The notes beneath the pieces are model-generated. The model was not told the origin of the DNA. It ran no database searches and saw only the letters and a list, made by a program, of their open reading frames with translations. Below, one piece after another: positions 1 to 8,840 of a stretch of DNA of 57,366 nucleotides; the first letter of the stretch is position 1; each line of letters opens with the position of its first letter. The position numbers and the translations under genes were made by a program. This DNA comes from Bacteroidetes bacterium GWF2_33_38 (lineage in GTDB: Bacteria; Bacteroidota; Bacteroidia; Bacteroidales; GWF2-33-38). The stretch is from assembly GCA_001769505.1 (NCBI GenBank), contig MEOF01000059.1, positions 1 to 57,366 on the forward strand, read 5' to 3'.

Positions 1-2
1 GC

Positions 3-3000
3 GTGCTGACTACTCAAGATTTATCCGCTCTTGCTGCTAATACTTACGAAGTGACTGTTACTGATGCTAGAGCTTGTACAACAACTGCTAATGCAACCGT
101 TGCAGAACCAATTATACTTACTGCGACTGCAATCGTTACAGATATTACTTGCAACGGATTATCCGATGGTGAAATTTTAATTACTCCTGCTGATGGAACG
201 GCTCCATATACTTACGAATGGGACAATGTGCTTTCAACTTCTAACAATCCTACAGGATTAGACGAAGGAAACTATTTTGTTACCGTTACCGATGCTAATG
301 GTTGTACTACAACAACCAGCGGTACTGTTACTGAACCTGATATCATATCTGCTAGTTTTGTAATAACCAATGTTAGTTGTATTGGAGACTCTGATGGAGA
401 AATTGATTTATCAGTTAGTGGAGGTACAGTTGTTGCTGATTACACCTACTTATGGAATGTCGGCGGAGAAATTACTCAAGATATTACAGGACAAGCTATT
501 GGAATATACACAGTTGATATTACCGATGACAATGGCTGTAGCATAAGCAGCAGTGCAACAATTAGCAATCCGACTCCTATTTCCGCTACATTCTCCTCAA
601 CATTACCAGAGTGTTATGGAGATAGTACTGGCGTTATTAATATTAGTGTTGTTGGAGGAAGTTTACCATATACTTTTGAATGGTCAAACGATTCTACTAC
701 AGAAGATTTGACAAATGTTGCAGCTGGAATTTATGATGTTACAATTACCGATGCAAATGGTTGCGAATTAATTGAATCATCTTTACTTCAAAATCCACAG
801 CAAATCTCATTGTTACTTCAACCAACAAATGCAAGTTGTAGCGGTAATATTGACGCAGGTATTGACTTAACTGTAATTAATGGAACTTGGCCGTATACTT
901 ATAATTGGTCAAACTTGGCTTTAACCGAAGATTTAACTGGATTAAATACAGGAACTTATTTTGTTACTGTAACCGACTTCAATGGTTGTCAAAAAACAGG
1001 AACAACCTCAGTTTCAAGCCCTCAACCAATATCTCAAATTTTAAATGTTACCTCTCCTTCATGTAATGGAAATGCTGATGGAGCAATTAATTTAATAGTA
1101 TATGGAGGAACTCCAAGTTATTCATACGAATGGTCAAATCTTGAGATAACTCAAAATATTTCAAATCTTGTTGCAGGGCATTATATTGTTACCATAACAG
1201 ACAATAATGGATGTGAATCAATAGATTCTATTGATATCAGCGATCCTGAATTATTGAGTGTAACATTAGTTAAATCTGACATTTCTTGTTTTGGCGAAGT
1301 TGATGGAACAGCATCTTTAACTGTTAGTGGAGGTACTACACCGTATGCATTTGCATGGACAGGCGGACAAGCAACTCAAAACGTTTCTGGTCTTGCTGAA
1401 GGAACACATTATGTTACCATTACCGATGCAAATTTATGCGAACTTATTGATAGTGCAGTAATTGCAGAACCAACAATTTTAGATTTAACAGCAACAATTT
1501 CCGATGTTTCTTGTTTTGGATTTAACGATGGAAATATTGACATAACAACTCTTGGTGGAATAAGTCCATATACTTATGCTTGGTCAAATAGCGAAAGTAC
1601 GGAGGATAATGCAGGATTAGTTTCTGATAGTTATTCTATTACCATTACCGATGCAAATCTTTGTACATTAGATTCAATATTTACAGTAAACCAACCTTCT
1701 GAATTAGATGCAAATTTTGCAATATTAAATGTAACTTGTAACGGAAATGCTGACGGAGCAATCAACATGACTATCAGTGGTGGCACAACGGCTTACAATA
1801 TTGATTGGGAGACTTTAGAAACTACTGAAGATATTTCAGGTTTAATTGCCGATACTTACACGGTTGATATTTCTGATGTAAATGGCTGCACTCTAACCGA
1901 TAGCGTTACTATTACAGAACCAAACATATTAGCGGTTACCGTTTCTACTACAGACATTATTTGTTTTGGCGAAATTGACGGAACGGCATCATTGAGTGTT
2001 ACTGGCGGAACTACTCCTTATACGTATGCATGGACTGGTGGGCAAATAACTCAAAACATTTCAAGTCTTGCCGAAGGTGTACATTATGTTACCATTACCG
2101 ATGCAAATTTATGCGAACTTATCGATAGTGCTGTAATTGCAGAACCAAATGAAATGTTAATTTCTTATTCAAGTTCTGACATAAGTTGTTACAATGATTC
2201 AGACGGAGGAATTGACTTGAATATAACAAACGGAATTGCACCATTAGCGTTTGCTTGGTCAAACGATTCTACTACTGAAGATTTGGCAAATATCGTTGCA
2301 GGAATTTACCATGTTACTGTAACTGATTTCACAGGTTGCACAAAAGATACAAGCATTACAATTTCGCAACCAACCGAGCTTTCGGTTGCACTTTCAGCTA
2401 CCAATGTAGATTGCAACAGCGGAACAGATGGAGCAATTAATGCTACTGTTTCAGGAGGAACAACTCCTTATTCATTTGCTTGGTCAAATGGAACAATCTT
2501 CGAAGACTTAACAAACATTTTTGCAGGAACTTATGTTATAACTGTTACCGACAATAATTCGTGTTCTAAAATTGAGTCTATTCAAGTTACTGAACCGAAT
2601 GCACCAACAATCGTTTTATCGTCTTCAAATGCAGATTGCGGAACGGCTAACGGTTCTGTTTGGATAGAAAGTTACAATGGATTTAGCGAACCTGTTTCTA
2701 TTTCGTGGAATACAAGTCCGGTACAAACAAACGATACCGTCATTAATCTTATTGCCGGAATTTACCAAGTTGTAATTGAAGATGTTAATGGATGTTCTGA
2801 TTCAACTTCGGTAACAATAGATAATACCGACGGACCTACGTTGGATTCATTGATTCAAACCAATGTTTCATGCTACGGAGGTTTTGATGGAACGGCTGAA
2901 GTTATTGTTTCAGGTGGAACTTCTCCATATTCTTACTTTTGGTCGAGTGGAGAAATCACAAGCAATATTTCAAATATTTTTGCCGGAAATTATTCAGTAA

Positions 3001-5366
3001 CAATACTTGATGCTAACAGTTGTCAATTAATCGAGTCTGTTGAAATTACTCAACAAGCAGCCATGAACATCAATTACACAATTACTGATGTTACTTGTTA
3101 CGGAGGAAACAATGGAGCTATTAGCATTGCCGTTTCAGGAGGAACAAGTCCATATACATATTTATGGAACAACGCTGAGACTCTTGACAGTATTGCAAAT
3201 TTATCGGCCGATACATATGATGTTACCGTTTTTGACAGCAATGGTTGTGAAACCGGAGGCTCAACAACCATTTCAGAACCGGAGCAGATAATCATTTCGA
3301 CATCATCGACAAATGCAACATGTAACGCAGCTGACGGTTCAGCATGGATTACAGATGTTACAAACGCAACACTTCCATACACTATTTTGTGGAACACAAA
3401 TCCGACTCAATCAACAAGTTTAATCTCTGATTTGTCGGTTGGTTTGTACCAAGTTGTTGTTACCGGAAACGACGGATGTGCCGACTCTACATTGGTTAAT
3501 GTTTCAAACATTGGCGCCCCAACTCTTACTGATTCAGTTACAAGTGTTAGTTGTTTCGGTTATGCTGATGGAGCTATCGACCTTACTATTTCAGGAGGCA
3601 CAACTCCTTACACTATATTTTGGTCGAACGAAGAAAACACTGAAGATGTCAGTAATTTAACTGCTGGAGATTATTATATCACCGTTGAAGATGCAAGTGC
3701 TTGTCAAAGTATAGAAATTATAACTGTTTCTGAACCTGAAAACCTAACATTTGATTTTGCGACAACCGATAATGTTTGCTTTGGCGAAAGCAATGGAATT
3801 ATTAGTTTAGCTGTATCAGGAGGAACATCTCCATACACATATGCATGGGGGGGAGGAGAAACAAGCAATGTTATCTCAAATCTATCAGCCGGAGATTATT
3901 ACATTACTGTAACCGACTCGTTAGCTTGTATATATTCAACCGCCGAAACTGTTTCTGAACCAACTATATTGGCAACAATATTGAACTTTACTGATACAGT
4001 TTGCTATGGAACAACTACCGACATTACATCAATTGTTTCGGGCGGAACATTCCCATACTCATACGTGTGGTCAAATTCATCAACATTATCGTATTTATCT
4101 GATGTTTCGGTAGGAACTTATTATGTGACAATTACCGATAATCTTGGTTGCGAAAACATTGACTCTTTAACTATTTATGAAAACGATTCAATGCTTATAA
4201 CAGACATCACAACTAATTTGACTTGTAACAACGATAATTCAGGTGCAGTAAGCGTAACTGTTTCGGGAGGAACAAGTCCATACACATATTTGTGGTCTAA
4301 CGGTTCATCGACTCAAATTGTTTCCTCACTAAATGCTGGAACATACATTGTAACCGCATCTGACAATAATGGATGCAGTGTAATTGGAACTTACGTTGTA
4401 AACGAACCCTCAGCATTTGCGATTGACGATTCAATTAATGATGTAATGTGTTATGGACAACGAACAGGAAGTATATTCATAAACCTTACAGGAGGAACTC
4501 CTCCATACTCTTACTTATGGTCTGATGGAAATACAATTTCGGATACATTAATGAACGTTCAAGCCGGAGATTATGCAGTAACCATTATCGACAGTTTGTT
4601 CTGCTCTTATGCAAAAACATACACCATCACACAACCTCAATTCCCAATGGTAATTACATCTGAAGTAACTCAAAATTCTTGTTATCAAGATGGAATTGGT
4701 GCAATTGATGTTATTGCTTTTGGAGGAACAACTCCATACACTTATTGGTGGTCAGATAGCAGCACAACTTCGGGAATAAACAAGCTTTATGAAGGAGAAT
4801 ATTCTGTTACAATTTCTGACGCAATTGGTTGTGCTGATTCTTTAGATTTCACAATTATAGGCTCAGAACCTCTTCAAGCAAATGCAAAAATTACAAATGC
4901 TTCTTGTCCTGAAACCGAAGATGGACAAGTCGACATCAGCGTTGTTAATGGAGCGTCACCTTACACATTTAATTGGTCGAATAGCGAAATTACCGAAGAC
5001 ATTGCAAATGTGGTTTCTGGTGATTATTTACTTATTGTTACCGATGCAAACAATTGTACCGACACGCTTGATATAACTGTTGCTAACAACAGTTTATCGT
5101 GCATCGAAATTTACAATGCATTTTCGCCTAACGAAGATGGTGTTAACGAAGTTTGGAACATCAAGGGAATCGAAAATTACCCATCTTGTATTGTAAATGT
5201 TTACAATCAATGGGGTAAAAATGTGTACTCTTCTGAAGGTTACGATACTCCTTGGGACGGAATCGGGACAAACGGAAAAGCGTTACCGGCAGATACCTAT
5301 TTCTATGTCATAGACATTGGAAACGGCGATAAACCATACAAAGGTTCGATATCAATTGTTAAGTAA
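3..5366 (+). CDS. Giant SprB-repeat surface/secreted protein with CHU_C (T9SS) C-terminal domain, 5'-partial
   Basis: The reading frame is open at the left edge, so the N-terminus and signal peptide lie outside the window; 1787 residues are visible. The protein is an array of 22 SprB-type modules of about 75 residues. Each starts with a Cys-x-Gly-x-x-Asp-Gly core, continues with GGTxPYxYxWSN and xxLxAGxYxVTVTDxNGC, and ends near an xEP boundary. Every module carries two cysteines about 45-50 residues apart. The last ~85 residues (from CIEIYNAFSPNEDGVNEVW) match the gliding-motility-associated type-B C-terminal domain that directs secretion by the type IX system. Family knowledge: SprB is the mobile adhesin of gliding Flavobacterium; related repeat proteins occur in non-gliders, so motility is not implied. 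The PorP/SprF gene follows after 22 bp, the usual partner arrangement. Role as adhesin is inferred; the module and sorting-domain calls are strong. Confidence 0.9.
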   Translation: MLTTQDLSALAANTYEVTVTDARACTTTANATVAEPIILTATAIVTDITCNGLSDGEILITPADGTAPYTYEWDNVLSTSNNPTGLDEGNYFVTVTDANGCTTTTSGTVTEPDIISASFVITNVSCIGDSDGEIDLSVSGGTVVADYTYLWNVGGEITQDITGQAIGIYTVDITDDNGCSISSSATISNPTPISATFSSTLPECYGDSTGVINISVVGGSLPYTFEWSNDSTTEDLTNVAAGIYDVTITDANGCELIESSLLQNPQQISLLLQPTNASCSGNIDAGIDLTVINGTWPYTYNWSNLALTEDLTGLNTGTYFVTVTDFNGCQKTGTTSVSSPQPISQILNVTSPSCNGNADGAINLIVYGGTPSYSYEWSNLEITQNISNLVAGHYIVTITDNNGCESIDSIDISDPELLSVTLVKSDISCFGEVDGTASLTVSGGTTPYAFAWTGGQATQNVSGLAEGTHYVTITDANLCELIDSAVIAEPTILDLTATISDVSCFGFNDGNIDITTLGGISPYTYAWSNSESTEDNAGLVSDSYSITITDANLCTLDSIFTVNQPSELDANFAILNVTCNGNADGAINMTISGGTTAYNIDWETLETTEDISGLIADTYTVDISDVNGCTLTDSVTITEPNILAVTVSTTDIICFGEIDGTASLSVTGGTTPYTYAWTGGQITQNISSLAEGVHYVTITDANLCELIDSAVIAEPNEMLISYSSSDISCYNDSDGGIDLNITNGIAPLAFAWSNDSTTEDLANIVAGIYHVTVTDFTGCTKDTSITISQPTELSVALSATNVDCNSGTDGAINATVSGGTTPYSFAWSNGTIFEDLTNIFAGTYVITVTDNNSCSKIESIQVTEPNAPTIVLSSSNADCGTANGSVWIESYNGFSEPVSISWNTSPVQTNDTVINLIAGIYQVVIEDVNGCSDSTSVTIDNTDGPTLDSLIQTNVSCYGGFDGTAEVIVSGGTSPYSYFWSSGEITSNISNIFAGNYSVTILDANSCQLIESVEITQQAAMNINYTITDVTCYGGNNGAISIAVSGGTSPYTYLWNNAETLDSIANLSADTYDVTVFDSNGCETGGSTTISEPEQIIISTSSTNATCNAADGSAWITDVTNATLPYTILWNTNPTQSTSLISDLSVGLYQVVVTGNDGCADSTLVNVSNIGAPTLTDSVTSVSCFGYADGAIDLTISGGTTPYTIFWSNEENTEDVSNLTAGDYYITVEDASACQSIEIITVSEPENLTFDFATTDNVCFGESNGIISLAVSGGTSPYTYAWGGGETSNVISNLSAGDYYITVTDSLACIYSTAETVSEPTILATILNFTDTVCYGTTTDITSIVSGGTFPYSYVWSNSSTLSYLSDVSVGTYYVTITDNLGCENIDSLTIYENDSMLITDITTNLTCNNDNSGAVSVTVSGGTSPYTYLWSNGSSTQIVSSLNAGTYIVTASDNNGCSVIGTYVVNEPSAFAIDDSINDVMCYGQRTGSIFINLTGGTPPYSYLWSDGNTISDTLMNVQAGDYAVTIIDSLFCSYAKTYTITQPQFPMVITSEVTQNSCYQDGIGAIDVIAFGGTTPYTYWWSDSSTTSGINKLYEGEYSVTISDAIGCADSLDFTIIGSEPLQANAKITNASCPETEDGQVDISVVNGASPYTFNWSNSEITEDIANVVSGDYLLIVTDANNCTDTLDITVANNSLSCIEIYNAFSPNEDGVNEVWNIKGIENYPSCIVNVYNQWGKNVYSSEGYDTPWDGIGTNGKALPADTYFYVIDIGNGDKPYKGSISIVK
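135..5090 (+). repeat. Tandem array of ~225-bp coding repeats (22 SprB modules)
   Basis: The repeat unit is about 75 codons (225 bp) and is mostly diverged at DNA level. Some copies are much closer. DNA around 1406-1473 recurs almost identically at 2081-2148, a lag of 675 bp (three units); the segment starting at 1062 recurs at 1737 with the same lag; and the segment at 681 resembles 2256 at a lag of 1575 bp (seven units). Modules 12 and 15 (cysteine codons near 2637 and 3321) form a variant subclass, again three units apart. This points to past expansion by multi-unit duplication. Confidence 0.85.
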
Positions 5367-5388
5367 TAACCTGTAAAAATTAGAAGCT

Positions 5389-6318
5389 ATGAAAAATATA
5401 ATTATAACAACAGCAATCATTTTGACAGTAAGTTTTGCCTTTGCACAACAACTACCTGTTCAAAGTCAGTTTTCAAATAATTTATATTCTATTAATCCGG
5501 CTGTCGCAGGTTCATTGCCTTACAATCCGATTAATATGTCGTATAAAAAATTGTGGAATGGAATCGACGAAGCTCCTCAACTTGCTTATTTGAGCTCGAA
5601 TGTAGCTATAAGTCCTAAAGTTGGACTTGGTGGTAAAATGTACAGTTACACTTCTGGACCAATATCAAAAACCGGAATGGAAGCTTCGTATGCATATCAT
5701 TTAAACATTGGAAGTTCAACCAAGCTTTCGCTTGGAATATCTGCATTTATGTATCAATTTACACTCGACCAAGCTAGTTTAAATTTTGAAGATCCAAACG
5801 ACCCGATTGTATTTGGAGCATCTGATAAATTAATTGTTCCCGATGCAGCTTTTGGAGCATTAGCTTATGGAAAAAACTGGTATGGCGGATTTTCGATTTA
5901 TCAATTGTTTAACCGCAAAATAAGCATGACTTCGGAGGATTTGGAGCAACGTCAGGTTCGACATTACAATGTTCACGGAGGATATATTTACGAAATAAAT
6001 CCAAACTATGTTTTACAAGGCGACCTACTTTTGAAAATCTCGGAAGCTTCTGATTTTCAAGCAGAAGTTTCGGCAAAATGCTTTGTAATGCAAACAGCTT
6101 GGGCTGGTGTTTCGTATCAATCGGGGAATGCCTTATCGCTAATGGTTGGCGTTGGAAAAGAGCGTTTTGCGATTGGATATGCCTACGATATTGCTCTTAC
6201 CGAAATTAAAAAACAAACATCTGGTTCGCACGAAATTATGTTGATATACACATTGCCTCAAAACAAATGGCAACGACGCTCGTTTATTCCGACAGGAGCA
6301 AGCGATTCGAAATTGTAA
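5389..6318 (+). CDS. PorP/SprF family outer-membrane protein (type IX secretion partner)
   Basis: 309 residues with an N-terminal signal peptide (MKNIIITTAIILTVSFAFAQ). The mature start resembles the PorP/SprF family: QLPVQSQFSNNLYSINPAVAGS, then repeated glycine/aromatic beta-strand segments fitting an outer-membrane barrel. The family is about 300-340 residues, so this is full length. In Bacteroidota these proteins are commonly encoded directly after large T9SS adhesins with type-B C-terminal domains and are needed for secretion or surface anchoring of that partner. The 22-bp gap to the SprB-like gene and the terminator 21 bp after this stop indicate a two-gene transcription unit. The C-terminal 'SDSKL' tail is not diagnostic. 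Confidence 0.88.
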   Translation: MKNIIITTAIILTVSFAFAQQLPVQSQFSNNLYSINPAVAGSLPYNPINMSYKKLWNGIDEAPQLAYLSSNVAISPKVGLGGKMYSYTSGPISKTGMEASYAYHLNIGSSTKLSLGISAFMYQFTLDQASLNFEDPNDPIVFGASDKLIVPDAAFGALAYGKNWYGGFSIYQLFNRKISMTSEDLEQRQVRHYNVHGGYIYEINPNYVLQGDLLLKISEASDFQAEVSAKCFVMQTAWAGVSYQSGNALSLMVGVGKERFAIGYAYDIALTEIKKQTSGSHEIMLIYTLPQNKWQRRSFIPTGASDSKL

Positions 6319-6339
6319 AATTAACTCACAACAAAAAAT

Positions 6340-6367
6340 GGAAGCTCAAAAGGCTTCCGTTTTTTTT
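6340..6367 (+). terminator. Rho-independent terminator after SprB/PorP unit
   Basis: The 6-bp stem GGAAGC/GCTTCC (6340-6345 and 6353-6358) with a 7-nt loop is followed by eight T residues at 6360-6367. It lies 21 bp past the PorP/SprF stop. Confidence 0.85.
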
Positions 6368-6690
6368 AACAAGCAATTATGACAATCTAAAACCTACAAA
6401 GTGAACACAAATTATTTGAGATTGTTTCGTTGTGTACTATTTTTAGATTACAAATCCCAACAAGCCAATGATTCACACACCTTACTTTCTTAGTTTGAAA
6501 ACTTAAAAATTGAAGTCCTCAAACTTTTTTACATATATTTGCAATAATAAAATTTTGTTGGCTCAAACTCAAAGTAAGAATACATTATGAAATAGCCATG
6601 ATTGAGAATAAAACAACAACCGATATGATTATTGTTGGTAAAACGGAGTTCGACAACACAAATAAAATTTAAAAATAAGTTGTCAATTCT
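6368..6690. other. Gene-poor gap with candidate promoter and a 24-codon ORF
   Basis: About 320 bp without a convincing gene. It holds a candidate promoter (6509-6541). A 24-codon ATG frame at 6598-6672 lies in what would be the leader of the DUF4395 gene. It has no recognisable sequence, and I do not call it a gene. Confidence 0.4.
6509..6541 (+). promoter_or_regulatory. Candidate Bacteroidota promoter (ATTG-N21-TAtaTTTG)
   Basis: The -7 element TATATTTG (6534-6541) matches the TAnnTTTG consensus of Bacteroidota primary-sigma promoters. ATTG at 6509-6512 is an imperfect -33 (TTTG) element at a spacing of 21. It would give a leader of about 175 nt for the DUF4395 gene. Confidence 0.4.
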
Positions 6691-6723
6691 ATGTGGCAAC
6701 TGAAAAACATAAAAAATAAACAC

Positions 6724-7257
6724 ATGAAATTAATCAGTTTTGGAGAATACATCGACGGAAAAAGTTTTAAAGTTGTTGACGAACGACAAATGCGAGGAAG
6801 TGCAGGTATTATGCTTTTGCTGGGAATTATTGCGTTTATAAATGGATTCATTATTAAAAATTACAGTATTATTCCATATATATCAGGTTTTTTAGCATTG
6901 AATTTTATGATAGGAATTTTTGTAAATCCTAAATTTTCGCCAACAATTTTACTTGCTCGATTATTTACTTGGGAACAATCGGCAATGCCGATTGGAGCTG
7001 TTCAAAAGAAATTTGCATGGAGTTTAGGACTTTCATTATCGATCGGCATTTTTATCCTTTCGCTCTATTTATTAAACGATGTAAAGTTTTTTGAACCCGT
7101 ATGTATGTTGTGTTTGATTTGTCTGTTGTTTCTGTATCTCGAAACAGCATTTGGTATTTGCGTAGGTTGCAAACTTTATTTTTGGTCAATTCGATTAAAA
7201 TTAATTCCAAAACCTACCGAAAGACCAAATTGTATGGGGAATTCATGCGAAGTGTAA
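6724..7257 (+). CDS. DUF4395 family integral membrane protein
   Basis: 177 residues from the ATG at 6724; an in-frame ATG lies 33 bp upstream at 6691, but the conserved sequence begins around MKLISFGEYIDG and nothing supports the extension. Features typical of DUF4395 are the VDERQMRGSAG segment, four hydrophobic membrane-spanning stretches, a NPKFSPT loop after the second span, and a terminal cysteine cluster (CVGC, then NCMGNSC). The family has no established biochemical function. The Cys-x-x-Cys motif in the last membrane segment suggests a thiol-redox or metal role, but that is inference. It is monocistronic as far as visible and converges on the LutA-like gene. Confidence 0.75.
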   Translation: MKLISFGEYIDGKSFKVVDERQMRGSAGIMLLLGIIAFINGFIIKNYSIIPYISGFLALNFMIGIFVNPKFSPTILLARLFTWEQSAMPIGAVQKKFAWSLGLSLSIGIFILSLYLLNDVKFFEPVCMLCLICLLFLYLETAFGICVGCKLYFWSIRLKLIPKPTERPNCMGNSCEV

Positions 7258-7303
7258 CATTCAAGTTTACTTGTAATTTAGAAATATTAATGAAATTCCA
7301 TTT

Positions 7304-8023
7304 TTAAATCCCACTTGCAAGAATATTTGCTATGTGCATGGTTTTAATCGAGAGTTTTTGTTTTTTTATGTACGATTCCATGTTCATTAAACAAGAAGCT
7401 TCAGTCGAAACAATATATTCTGCTCCGGTTTTAATAGCATTATTTACTTTTCGCTCGACCATGGCAGTTGAGATAGCATCGAACTTTGCCGAAAAAGCAC
7501 CTCCAAATCCGCAACAAACATCAGATTCTTCCATTTCAATTATTTCAAGTCCTTTAACATTGTTCAAAAGGGTTCGAGCTTCGTTTTTTAATCCATATTC
7601 TCTGATAGCTGAGCAGGCATCGTGAAAAGTAATTCTCGCTGAAAATTCTGAGTCTGTATTGTTTATTTTACATTTGTTTACCAAAAAGTCAGTCAGTTCA
7701 AATACTCTTGTCGAAAATTTTACAGCTTCTTCGTGTTTCTCCGACTCTTTAAAAAGTACGGGATATTTATTTTTGATAAATCCTCCACAAGAGGCCGACA
7801 ACGAAACTATTATCCGTTCGCCGGCAAAATCGCTCATGAATTTTGTGGCAACTTCACGACTTTCGCTCCAAAAACCCGAATTGAAAGCAGGTTGACCACA
7901 ACAAGTCTGTTCTGGATTGTACTCAACATCAATCATTAACTTTTTAAACAATTTCATTGTGTTAAAAGCTATTTCAGGATACAACTGATCAATAAAGCAG
8001 GGAACAAATAAATCAATTTTCAT
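7304..8023 (-). CDS. LutA/YkgE-type (Fe-S)-binding CCG-domain protein
   Basis: 239 residues from the ATG at 8023. An upstream in-frame ATG at 8044 would lie inside the promoter -7 element, so I reject it. It has two CCG domains: the first around PCFIDQLYP...CCGQPAFNSG, the second around FHDACSAIREYG...CCGFGGAFS. This is the heterodisulfide-reductase-like cysteine domain found in LutA, GlpC and HdrB-type proteins. In Bacillus, LutA works with LutB and LutC in L-lactate oxidation to pyruvate. Here no lutB or lutC is adjacent, so partners would be elsewhere and the substrate is not certain. It converges on the DUF4395 gene with a 46-bp gap. Confidence 0.82.
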   Translation of the reverse strand: MKIDLFVPCFIDQLYPEIAFNTMKLFKKLMIDVEYNPEQTCCGQPAFNSGFWSESREVATKFMSDFAGERIIVSLSASCGGFIKNKYPVLFKESEKHEEAVKFSTRVFELTDFLVNKCKINNTDSEFSARITFHDACSAIREYGLKNEARTLLNNVKGLEIIEMEESDVCCGFGGAFSAKFDAISTAMVERKVNNAIKTGAEYIVSTEASCLMNMESYIKKQKLSIKTMHIANILASGI

Positions 8024-8041
8024 TATTGTATAGATTATAGG

Positions 8042-8049
8042 CAAAGATA
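8042..8049 (-). promoter_or_regulatory. -7 promoter element (TATCTTTG) of the LutA-like gene
   Basis: On the minus strand this reads TATCTTTG, matching TAnnTTTG, and predicts a start of transcription about 10-15 nt before the ATG at 8023. No clear TTTG -33 element is present at the usual spacing. It decides the start codon of the gene. Confidence 0.5.
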
Positions 8050-8200
8050 AAAAACAATTCTCTTGGTAAAATTAATGTTAAATAAATCTTTGTGTTAAAA
8101 ACCGTGGTTTAATTGCTAGATAAATAGAGGAATAAAACAGTTTTGCTAAAATTAGCTGAATAATTGTTTGATAAAACAGTGCAAAAAAACGACCGCTTCG

Positions 8201-8232
8201 TTTGTGAAATTAGTAAAAATCATGTACGTTTG
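8201..8232 (+). promoter_or_regulatory. Bacteroidota promoter of gmhA-comM (TTTG-N20-TAcgTTTG)
   Basis: TTTG at 8201-8204 and TACGTTTG at 8225-8232 are separated by 20 bp, a full match to both elements of the Bacteroidota consensus. It lies 28 bp before the gmhA start. This is the best promoter in the window. Confidence 0.75.
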
Positions 8233-8260
8233 ATATAATAAAAAAAACATAACATTAATC

Positions 8261-8839
8261 ATGGCAATTAATATAGTCAAGAATAATTTTAAAGAAGCTC
8301 AACGATTACTCGAAGAATTTATTAACGACCCAAAAAGTTGGGGCTCGATTGAAAAAGCAGGAGGCGAGCTAGTTAAAGCCTTCCAACAAGGAAATAAAGT
8401 TATTGCTTGTGGAAATGGAGGTTCAATGGCTGATGCCATTCATTTTTGCGAAGAACTAACGAGTAATTTTCGTCGAAAACGAAAAGGGCTTCCAGCAATT
8501 GCAGTATCTGACCCAGGTTATTTGTCATGTGCATCAAACGACTTTGGATTCGAAAATGTTTTTTCGAGATATGTAGATACCTTGGGACAAAAAGGAGATA
8601 TTTTATTTGCCATAAGTACCAGCGGAAATTCAGAAAATATTCTTCGAGCCGTAAATCAAGCCAAACAAAAAGGGATGAAAGTCGTCGCACTTACAGGAAA
8701 AGGAGGAGGGAAACTTTCTACGCTTTGCGACTTCGAAGTTCGAGCACCATACTCAGATTATTCAGACAGAACACAAGAAATACACATAAAAATTATTCAT
8801 TCGCTCATTCACTATATTGAGCTTAGCATGAAATTATAA
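8261..8839 (+). CDS. gmhA: Phosphoheptose isomerase (sedoheptulose-7-phosphate isomerase), SIS domain
   Basis: 192 residues, the usual GmhA length. The SIS fold is recognisable: [10 protein letters not shown] (50-59), the substrate-binding [10 protein letters not shown] loop, and [13 protein letters not shown] near the C-terminus carrying the conserved His; the active-site Glu is in HFCEEL. The enzyme isomerises sedoheptulose 7-phosphate to D-glycero-D-manno-heptose 7-phosphate in the cytoplasm, the first step of ADP-heptose synthesis for LPS core. A full promoter lies just upstream, and comM starts one base after the stop, so the two are surely co-transcribed. The other heptose genes are not in view. 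DiaA-like paralogs exist, but the match is to GmhA. Confidence 0.87.
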   Translation: MAINIVKNNFKEAQRLLEEFINDPKSWGSIEKAGGELVKAFQQGNKVIACGNGGSMADAIHFCEELTSNFRRKRKGLPAIAVSDPGYLSCASNDFGFENVFSRYVDTLGQKGDILFAISTSGNSENILRAVNQAKQKGMKVVALTGKGGGKLSTLCDFEVRAPYSDYSDRTQEIHIKIIHSLIHYIELSMKL

Positions 8840-8840
8840 A

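Noticed and set aside
3098-3397. Antisense and off-frame ORFs inside the SprB gene (also 3088-3291, 3439-3660, 4882-5076)
   Set aside because: They lie wholly inside a strong in-frame repeat gene, have no family resemblance, and follow from its repeat composition.
6598-6672. 24-codon ORF in the DUF4395 leader
   Set aside because: Too short, with no Shine-Dalgarno signal or recognisable sequence; only noted as a possible leader peptide.
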